A stretch of 6,682 nucleotides of DNA. It comes from Elusimicrobiota bacterium (lineage in GTDB: Bacteria > Elusimicrobiota > Elusimicrobia > UBA1565). The DNA is taken from the NCBI GenBank assembly GCA_003450735.1, contig DMEZ01000006.1, forward strand, positions 6,827 to 13,508, read 5' to 3'. Of the stretch, positions 1 through 4,147 are shown piece after piece (the stretch's first letter is position 1; every line of letters starts with the position of its first letter). The position numbers were made by a program, and so were the translations under genes. The notes under the pieces are model-generated. The model saw only the letters and a list, made by a program, of their open reading frames with translations. It was not told the DNA's origin and ran no database searches.

Positions 1-357
1 CTAAGGCCGGTCCCAGATGCGGGGCGTGGGGATGTCGAGCGTCCGCTCGGCGACGAGCGCGCTCGGGCGCCGGCGCGGGATGGGCAGGAGGACGAGATCG
101 CAGAAGAGCGCGTCGAAGAGGCGAGCCAGCGTGCCGGCCTGCGGGTCCACACGCCCTTTCTCGATGAGCAGGACGTGGTTCTGCGAGAGGCCCGCGCGTT
201 CGGCCAGCTGGGCTTGCGACATGTGCAGAGAGGCCCTGACCGTGCGGACCCATTCGCCGGGCTTCAGCCGGTAGGCCGGGTGGAGCTTGGGGGCCTCGTT
301 GACGAGCCGGGCCCAGGCCCGGCGGTGCGGCAGGGGGACGGAGGTCTCTCTGGCCAT
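1..357 (-). CDS. Xre-family helix-turn-helix DNA-binding protein, 118 aa
   Basis: A small cytosolic DNA-binding protein, probably a transcriptional repressor. Residues about 36-90 form an Xre/Cro-type fold: SQAQLAERAG (47-56) fits the first HTH helix, and SQNHVLLIEKGR (58-69) the recognition helix with its usual I-E-x-G ending. Basic and proline-rich segments flank this core (PRRRPS near 94-99, IPTPRIWDRP at the end). No enzymatic domain is visible. The core resembles HipB-like antitoxins and the Xre half of 'mobile mystery' gene pairs, but that is family resemblance only. The ATG at 357-355 is the natural start: only about nine bases separate it from a perfect palindrome (367-390), and no clear ribosome binding site fits between, so a very short leader is likely. 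The TAG stop occupies bases 1-3, so a co-transcribed partner (toxin, kinase or Fic-type protein) would lie outside the window. Autoregulation through the palindrome is inferred. The HTH call is secure; the role is not. Confidence 0.85.
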   Translation of the reverse strand: MARETSVPLPHRRAWARLVNEAPKLHPAYRLKPGEWVRTVRASLHMSQAQLAERAGLSQNHVLLIEKGRVDPQAGTLARLFDALFCDLVLLPIPRRRPSALVAERTLDIPTPRIWDRP

Positions 358-366
358 CCGTCTAAG

Positions 367-390
367 ATTAACACTATATGTAGTGTTAAT
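367..390. promoter_or_regulatory. Perfect inverted repeat, probable operator of the Xre gene
   Basis: The arms attaacacta (367-376) and tagtgttaat (381-390) are exact reverse complements around the four-base spacer tatg. It is one of the few AT-rich elements in a GC-rich window and starts ten bases upstream of the Xre start codon. Two-fold symmetric sites of this size, placed over their own promoter, are typical operators of dimeric Xre/Cro repressors. The symmetry is directly visible; the binding partner is inferred. No T-run follows, so it does not read as a terminator. Confidence 0.7.
373..378 (-). promoter_or_regulatory. Candidate -10 element (TATAGT) of the Xre gene
   Basis: On the minus strand the hexamer TATAGT, five of six matches to TATAAT, lies inside the palindrome. 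It would place the transcription start about ten bases before the ATG, giving a nearly leaderless mRNA. The base positions a 17-base spacer upstream (401-396, TTCCCT on the minus strand) are a poor -35. The promoter is therefore tentative, but a -10 inside the operator fits simple repression by occlusion. Confidence 0.35.
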
Positions 391-666
391 GCTAGAGGGA
401 ATTTTTCGGGACTATTCTCCCCAAGGGGTCCGCCGGATTGGCAATACAAACACCCTTCTCACATTCCCGAACGACTCACTTGCCGCGCCGAGCCTGTTCA
501 TAACGCGCTGATGCGAACCTCTGTGGATGGTGGCGCCCTGGACCACAAAAATGTCCTCCTGTCTTTTCATCTTCGTGACGCTCGTTAAGATTCGGGTTTA
601 CAGGACTGCCATGAAGGCCGACTGCAGTCAGGATAACGATCGCGATTACTTCGGCCCGGCCAAGGG
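391..666. other. Intergenic stretch without a convincing gene
   Basis: Between the Xre operator and the end of the RNA methyltransferase gene there is no tRNA, no credible terminator (no GC stem followed by a T-run on either strand) and no recognisable protein. Base composition is visibly less GC-rich than in the flanking genes. It contains one short minus-strand reading frame (412-570, listed separately), a ten-base palindrome gactgcagtc (620-629), and a pair of complementary hexamers ggccga (616-621) and tcggcc (651-656) that could close a loose stem in the 3' untranslated region of the methyltransferase mRNA. It could be old, decayed sequence or simply an untranslated region. Confidence 0.5.
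412..570 (-). CDS. Doubtful small reading frame, 52 aa (or 43 aa from an internal GTG)
   Basis: An ATG at 570-568 opens a frame that begins MKRQEDIFVVQGATIHRG and runs to a TAG at 414-412. Inside it an AGGAGG is followed nine bases later by an in-frame GTG (546-544), a better-looking translation start than the ATG and giving about 43 residues. The product is basic and has no signal peptide, membrane segment or recognisable motif. Against it being a gene: third codon positions are only moderately G/C, unlike every neighbour, and I recognise no family. The good ribosome-binding-site-like sequence is the only positive sign. It would lie between the methyltransferase and the Xre gene on the same strand. 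Confidence 0.15.
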   Translation of the reverse strand: MKRQEDIFVVQGATIHRGSHQRVMNRLGAASESFGNVRRVFVLPIRRTPWGE

Positions 667-1884
667 TCAGAACACGCGCTTGAGCAGGGCGAGGGCTTCG
701 ACGTGGTCGGTGTGCGGGAAGAGGTCCACCCCCTCGATCTTCACGAGGTCGTAGATCTCGGAGAGCTTCCCGATGTCCTCGCACATGGCCTTGGGATTGC
801 AGGAGACGTAGAGCAGGTGCCCGGCCGCGAGGTCCTTCAGCGCGGCGAGGGCTCCGGGGTGCAGGCCCGAGCGGGCGGGGTCCACGATGACCGTGTCCAC
901 CTCGATCCCCGCCGCGGCCTGGGCGGCCAGCCCCGGCAGGATCTCCTCCACCTTGGCCGCGAGGAACTGCACGTTGCTCACGCCGTTCAGGGACGCGTTG
1001 TGCTGGGCGTCCGCGACCGCCCCCGCGACCACCTCGACGCCCATGACCTGGGTGCAGAGGTGGGCGACCGAGAGGGCGATCCCCCCCGCGCCGCAGTAGA
1101 GGTCGAGCAGGTTCTTGGGCCCCACCTCCCCGAGCCAGCGCAGGATGAGCCCGTAGAGGAACTCCGCGCCGTGGGTGTTGGTCTGCAGGAAGGAGTGCGG
1201 CGAGACCCGGAAGCGGCGGCCGAGCAGGGTCTCGTGGATGTGGCCCGGGCCGAAGAGCGTCTCGATCTGCTCGGTCTGCACGACGTCGGCCTTGCCCGGG
1301 TTGATCCCGCGCAGGATGGTCGTGCACGGAAAGCAGTTTTGAACGGCCTTCACGAAGCTCTCGCGCGGGAACTCGCCCGCCGTCGTGACGAGCATGACCA
1401 TCCGTTCCTTCGTGTTCTTGCCCTCCCGGACCAGCAGGTGGCGCAGGAAGCCGGCATGCTTGTGCAGGTTGTAGGGCTGAAGGCGCTCCTTCCACGCCCA
1501 GGCGTGCACTCCGGCCAGCAGCTTGGGGGCGTCGGGCGAGAAGAGGTGGCACTCCCGCAAATCCATCACCTTGTCCCAGCGGTTCTTGCGCTTGAGGCCC
1601 AGCAGGATGTTGTCTTCTCCCTCCGAGGGCGCCGGGAACACGTCCTGGAAGGAGAACTCCATCTTGTTGCGGTAGTACCAAGGCTCGGGGGAGGGGTGGA
1701 CGTGGACGTCGGGTGACCAGCCGCGCGCGGCGGTCAGAACGCCCAGCTCGGCGGACTTCTTCTTGAGCTGGTCTTCGTAGGAGAGGTCCTGCAGGCGGCA
1801 GCCTCCGCAATCGCCGAAGTGCGGGCAGCGCGGGGTGGTCTTGGCCGCCTCAGGCATCTCCGTCTTTTCCGGCTTGGACGGCAT
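667..1884 (-). CDS. RNA uracil-5 methyltransferase of the RlmD/TrmA family, 405 aa
   Basis: Transfers a methyl group from S-adenosylmethionine to C5 of a uridine in 23S rRNA or tRNA. The order of motifs is that of the RlmD(RumA)/RlmC/TrmA family. An iron-sulfur cluster motif CPHFGDCGGC gives Cys20, Cys26 and Cys29, with the fourth ligand probably Cys112 (RECHLF). YYRNKMEFSF (70-79) and FLQTNTHGAEFLY (233-245) follow. The SAM-binding motif is LLDLYCGAGGI (259-269) and VDPARSGL is at 335-342. The catalytic nucleophile is Cys362 in YVSCNP, and the presumed general base Glu396 sits in HTDHVEA. Unlike E. coli RlmD, there is no N-terminal TRAM domain: only 19 residues precede the first cysteine. 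The target base cannot be told from the sequence, so no gene symbol is given. The ATG at 1884-1882 is preceded by a purine-rich GGGGAGATCAGGGTAGAG. A 65-base gap separates it from the upstream receiver gene, so it may end the leftward operon or have its own promoter. Confidence 0.93.
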   Translation of the reverse strand: MPSKPEKTEMPEAAKTTPRCPHFGDCGGCRLQDLSYEDQLKKKSAELGVLTAARGWSPDVHVHPSPEPWYYRNKMEFSFQDVFPAPSEGEDNILLGLKRKNRWDKVMDLRECHLFSPDAPKLLAGVHAWAWKERLQPYNLHKHAGFLRHLLVREGKNTKERMVMLVTTAGEFPRESFVKAVQNCFPCTTILRGINPGKADVVQTEQIETLFGPGHIHETLLGRRFRVSPHSFLQTNTHGAEFLYGLILRWLGEVGPKNLLDLYCGAGGIALSVAHLCTQVMGVEVVAGAVADAQHNASLNGVSNVQFLAAKVEEILPGLAAQAAAGIEVDTVIVDPARSGLHPGALAALKDLAAGHLLYVSCNPKAMCEDIGKLSEIYDLVKIEGVDLFPHTDHVEALALLKRVF

Positions 1885-1905
1885 GGTCTCTACCCTGATC
1901 TCCCC

Positions 1906-1928
1906 GGCCCCCGGACGCGGTGGGGGCC
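1906..1928 (-). other. All-GC hairpin just upstream of the methyltransferase ribosome binding site
   Basis: In the 65-base gap, ggccccc (1906-1912) and gggggcc (1922-1928) form a seven-pair, purely G-C stem around a nine-base loop. On the minus strand the stem ends directly against the purine-rich GGGGAG that leads into the methyltransferase start. No T-run follows, so it is not a standard intrinsic terminator. It could separate the receiver and methyltransferase messages, or tune translation of the latter. The stem is visible; any role is inferred. Confidence 0.35.
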
Positions 1929-1949
1929 CCTCAGGCAGAGGCCATCATA

Positions 1950-2300
1950 TCATAATAGGCTTCGCACCACGCTCCGCAGGTGGTCCGGCGCGAACGGCTT
2001 GGCGATGTACTCGCGGGCGCCGAGCTTGATCGTCTCGCGCGCCGCCGAGAGGCTCTGGTTGCCGGTGACCATCACGATGACGGCCTTGGGGTAGGTCTTG
2101 ACCAGCGTCTTCAGCAGACCGTTCCCATGCGAATCGGGGAGCTCCATGTCGAGCAGGGTGAGATCGGGAGGGCTCTTCTTGAACGCCGCCAGGGCCTGCT
2201 CACCGTCAGCGGCCCCCTCCACCTGGAACTCTCTCTCCAGGATCGCCCCGATGATCTTCCGGATCTCCGGATCGTCGTCGACGACCAGGACCCGCTTCAT
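1950..2300 (-). CDS. Single-domain response regulator (CheY-like receiver), 116 aa
   Basis: A stand-alone phosphoacceptor receiver domain with no output domain, expected to act by protein-protein contact in the cytosol. All key positions are present: the acidic triad DDD at 8-10 for magnesium, the phosphoacceptor Asp51 in LLDMELPD, the switch Thr79 in VMVTGN, the aromatic Tyr98 and the conserved Lys101 in AKPF. The length of 116 residues is that of a complete receiver and nothing else. The open frame continues far upstream, but the part before MKRVLVVDDD is only an out-of-frame image of the next gene, so the ATG at 2300-2298 is the start. That ATG overlaps the TGA of the upstream phosphopentomutase-like gene as ATGA, with no separate ribosome binding site visible, so translation is probably coupled. 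No sensor kinase is in the window, so its signal is unknown. Two of the last codons are CTA and TTA, rare in this DNA. Confidence 0.93.
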   Translation of the reverse strand: MKRVLVVDDDPEIRKIIGAILEREFQVEGAADGEQALAAFKKSPPDLTLLDMELPDSHGNGLLKTLVKTYPKAVIVMVTGNQSLSAARETIKLGAREYIAKPFAPDHLRSVVRSLL

Positions 2301-3535
2301 GGCCTGAAGGCGCACGCCTTCGAGTAGTCCTTCCCGCAGCCGAACATCTGCGCGGCCAGCCAGCCCACCTCGCAGAGGCTGCGTCCCTTGCCCGTCCTGA
2401 GCCCGCCGAGCTTCGCGTCCGCGCCGATGCGCTCGGCGATGAGCGGGAGCGGCTCGTTGTTGTGGTAGCCGTAGTCGGCGCGATGCTGCATGCCGTGGTC
2501 GGCCGTGAGGAGGAGCAGGTCGTCCTTCGAGAGCAGGCTCTCGAACAGGGGGATCACGCGGTCGATCTCCTCCACGCAGCGCACGGCTCCCTCCACGTCC
2601 CGGGTGTGCCCGTAGAGGCTGTCGGTGTCCACCAGGTTCGCGAAGAGGAAGGTGCCGCGGGGGCGGTAGAGGCAGCGCGCGGCCTTGAGCGCGTTCACGA
2701 CGCCCTGGGTCGTGAAGGGGTTCGTGTCCTTGCGCTTGGGGTGCACGAAGCGCAGCTTGAGCGCGGGGTCCACGAACAGGGGGTCGGTGAGCTTGGTCTT
2801 CTCGTGGTACTGCGTGTTGACGAGGTCGCTCGTCTTGCCCACCGCCGACGTCCACACCCCTTGGGCGTAGAGCACGTCCACGAGGGTCTTGCCGCCGAGG
2901 GGCAGCACGGCGTCGTGGCGGTTGGCGGTCCGGACGATCTCCCCCTCCGGGGAGCGCAGGTAGGTGCGCGCGATGGCCCGGGTGACGGGGATGCCCATCT
3001 CGAGCGCCAGCTCGAAGGCGGCGTCGGCGATGGCGTGCTGCTCCTTGACCGGGATGACCTTCTCGTTGGCCGCGATCTGGATGAGGGGGTCGCACTTGCT
3101 GGCGTACACGATGGGGCGGCCGGTGCGCTCATGCTCGTCGGCGTTGAGCTCGATGGCCTCCATCCCGCCGGCCATCCTGTTGAAGATCGTCTTGCGGCCG
3201 ATGCGCTCCTCGAGCGCGGACAGGTAGTCCCGGCCAAAGCCCTGGGGGAAGAGGTTGAAGGTGCGGGGGTCCACGATGCCCATCATCTCGCGGTGGCCGA
3301 TGACGCTGTCGGCGGAGGCGGAGGCCTGGCGCAGGCGGATGGCGTAGCTCTTGCGGGCGTCCCGGCCCAGGCGAGCGGCGAAGCGCTCGTCGAGGATGCG
3401 CCCTAACCCTAAGCGCGAGAGGTTGGGCAAAGAGACCTTCCCGGGGAAGCGGTCGAGCAGGTACTCGAGCGTGGAGACGCCCACGGCGTCCATGACCAGA
3501 AGAAGCACGACCGGCGGTCTTGGCCTTGTCTTCAT
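2297..3535 (-). CDS. Phosphopentomutase-family metalloenzyme (DeoB-like), 412 aa
   Basis: Phosphopentomutases interconvert ribose (or deoxyribose) 1-phosphate and 5-phosphate, linking nucleoside salvage to the pentose phosphate pathway. They are cytosolic, two-metal enzymes of the alkaline phosphatase superfamily. Visible signatures are VMDAVG with metal ligand Asp16; SADSVIGHREMMG (74-86) at the nucleophile site; TGRPIVYASKCDPLIQIAANEKVIP (138-162); VRTANRHD (201-208); AVGKTSDL (231-238); NLVDTDSLYGH (300-310) with Asp305 and His310; TADHG with Asp346 and His347; and His358, eleven residues further on, exactly the spacing known for DeoB. The nucleophile, Thr in DeoB (DT.TGHWE), appears to be Ser77 here, and the Trp after GH is Arg. 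The N-terminal cap-side loop (17-40) is shorter than usual. Total length is normal. The start is the ATG at 3535-3533, since upstream frame runs antisense through the tRNA. Substrate may differ from classic DeoB, so no symbol is given. Two tandem TTA codons near 3403-3411 are unusual. Confidence 0.85.
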   Translation of the reverse strand: MKTRPRPPVVLLLVMDAVGVSTLEYLLDRFPGKVSLPNLSRLGLGRILDERFAARLGRDARKSYAIRLRQASASADSVIGHREMMGIVDPRTFNLFPQGFGRDYLSALEERIGRKTIFNRMAGGMEAIELNADEHERTGRPIVYASKCDPLIQIAANEKVIPVKEQHAIADAAFELALEMGIPVTRAIARTYLRSPEGEIVRTANRHDAVLPLGGKTLVDVLYAQGVWTSAVGKTSDLVNTQYHEKTKLTDPLFVDPALKLRFVHPKRKDTNPFTTQGVVNALKAARCLYRPRGTFLFANLVDTDSLYGHTRDVEGAVRCVEEIDRVIPLFESLLSKDDLLLLTADHGMQHRADYGYHNNEPLPLIAERIGADAKLGGLRTGKGRSLCEVGWLAAQMFGCGKDYSKACAFRP

Positions 3536-3575
3536 GCTCTCATCATATAAAAGTTTGGTAGAATAGGTTTCCGCT
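3536..3575. promoter_or_regulatory. AT-rich divergent promoter island between the DeoB-like gene and tRNA-Glu
   Basis: This short AT-rich patch lies between two oppositely transcribed units. On the minus strand TATGAT (3547-3542) is a good -10, but it leaves almost no leader before the ATG at 3535. On the plus strand TATAAA (3546-3551) and TAGAAT (3559-3564) each match five of six -10 bases and would start transcription 40-55 bases before the tRNA. No convincing -35 hexamer is seen in either direction. The region must carry promoters for both sides unless transcription comes from afar; the exact elements are uncertain. Confidence 0.4.
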
Positions 3576-3597
3576 TCCGGTGGATCGTGCGGATGGG

Positions 3598-3696
3598 TCC
3601 GGGGAGGCGTGGCGCGTTCGTCTAGCGGCCTAGGACGCTGCCCTCTCAAGGCAGAGACCATGGGTTCAAATCCCATACGCGCCACGGCTCCCCGGA
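3598..3696 (+). repeat. Inverted repeat flanking tRNA-Glu and extending its acceptor stem
   Basis: The 13 bases before the tRNA (3598-3610, tccggggaggcgt) pair with the 13 bases after its last acceptor base (3684-3696, acggctccccgga) at 12 of 13 positions; the one mismatch is G3607 against G3687. Joined to the seven acceptor pairs, this gives a 20-position helix with 19 pairs. The discriminator A3684 is itself paired with T3610 in the precursor. The pairing is read directly from the sequence. It may direct or hinder RNase P and 3' processing, or act as a folded 5' end for the downstream mRNA. A short run cttttcc follows, too weak to call a terminator with confidence. Confidence 0.8.
3611..3684 (+). 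tRNA. tRNA-Glu, anticodon CUC
   Basis: A complete cloverleaf folds by eye. The acceptor stem is ggcgcgt (3611-3617) with acgcgcc (3677-3683). The D-arm is gtct..ggac with the conserved AG and GG. The anticodon stem ctgcc (3638-3642) pairs with ggcag (3650-3654) around the loop ctctcaa, placing CTC at 3645-3647. The variable loop has five bases. The T-arm is atggg/cccat around ttcaaat (3660-3676). The discriminator is A at 3684. The next bases are CGG, so CCA is not encoded and must be added by CCA-adding enzyme. The body is very similar to bacterial tRNA-Glu (TTCGTCTAG..GGCC..AGGAC). CUC decodes GAG, a favoured Glu codon in GC-rich genomes. The flanks are complementary to each other (see the separate entry), and the lipoprotein gene starts only 22 bases downstream, so the two may share a transcript. 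Confidence 0.96.
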
Positions 3697-3706
3697 ACTT
3701 TTCCTG

Positions 3707-4147
3707 ATGCAGAGGCTCTTCCCGACGTTCACCCTGGCCGCCGCGGGGCTGCTGTGGGGCTGCGCGGCCCTGGAGCCCGCGCCCGACCGCTGGCCCAAGA
3801 CGCCCGAAGGGCATTTCTCCGCCGCCGGCGAGTACTTCCAGGTCACCGGGGTGGGCAAGCCCGACCCCAAGCTCCTCACCGACACCCAGCGCCGCTCCGA
3901 GGCCCGCGACGACGCCCTGCGCGACGCCTGGCGCCGGCTCAAGGAGTACCTCGAGGCCCTGCCGACCCGCGAGGGGCCGCTCGGCGAGCTGGCCGCCCAG
4001 CGCCCCGCCCTGCGCGACCGCATCGACCGGGTCGTGCTCGGGGCCGTCCCGGTCTCGGTGCACTTCGACTCGGACGGCTCCGCCGCCGTCGCCATCCGCG
4101 TCCGCAAGGACGCCCTCAACGCCGCCTTCGGCACGGAGTTCCGCTGA
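3707..4147 (+). CDS. Putative lipoprotein with LPP20-like domain, 146 aa
   Basis: Probably an envelope lipoprotein. Residues 1-18 are a short signal peptide (MQRLFP, then a hydrophobic TLAAAGLLWG), and Cys19 in the lipobox-like LWGC would be lipidated. Trp at -2 is unusual for a lipobox but the rest fits. The mature part has a VTGVGKP turn (46-52) followed by the amphipathic helix SEARDDALRDAWRRLKEYL (64-82) and, at the end, a VPVSVHFDSDGSAAVAIRVRKDAL strand pair (114-137). This order, glycine turn, ARxxAxxDAxxxL helix and closing strands, is that of LPP20/FlgT-N type lipoprotein domains; the match is by eye and the biochemical role of the family is poorly known. The ATG at 3707 begins right after tRNA-Glu with no clear ribosome binding site (only GGA at 3694-3696). 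Its TGA shares one base with the ATG of the S9 peptidase gene, so the two are very likely one operon. Confidence 0.75.
   Translation: MQRLFPTFTLAAAGLLWGCAALEPAPDRWPKTPEGHFSAAGEYFQVTGVGKPDPKLLTDTQRRSEARDDALRDAWRRLKEYLEALPTREGPLGELAAQRPALRDRIDRVVLGAVPVSVHFDSDGSAAVAIRVRKDALNAAFGTEFR

Noticed and set aside
418..427. ccccaagggg as a terminator hairpin
   Set aside because: Only four pairs with a two-base loop and no following T-run.
620..629. Ten-base palindrome gactgcagtc
   Set aside because: A single isolated palindrome of this length, not near a promoter and with no spacer or repeat copy, is not enough to call an operator.
476..1810. Long minus-strand frame overlapping the methyltransferase gene
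   Set aside because: Arg/Pro/Gly-rich out-of-frame image of the methyltransferase; all family motifs are in the other frame.
2301..3095. Possible N-terminal extension of the receiver protein
   Set aside because: The upstream part is basic, compositionally biased and out of frame with the DeoB-like gene, and the receiver fold is complete from MKRVLVVDDD.
3400..3415. Two units of ccctaa, like a eukaryotic telomere repeat
   Set aside because: Only two units, and they are codons (TTA GGG) of the conserved LGLG segment of the DeoB-like protein.
3687..3702. Intrinsic terminator after the tRNA (GC arm followed by cttttcc)
   Set aside because: The GC arm pairs with the tRNA leader across the whole tRNA rather than with a nearby arm, and the T-run is only four bases; kept as part of the extended-stem observation instead.
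3536..4063. N-terminal extension of the DeoB-like protein
   Set aside because: It reads antisense through the tRNA and the lipoprotein gene; the enzyme fold starts normally at the ATG at 3535.
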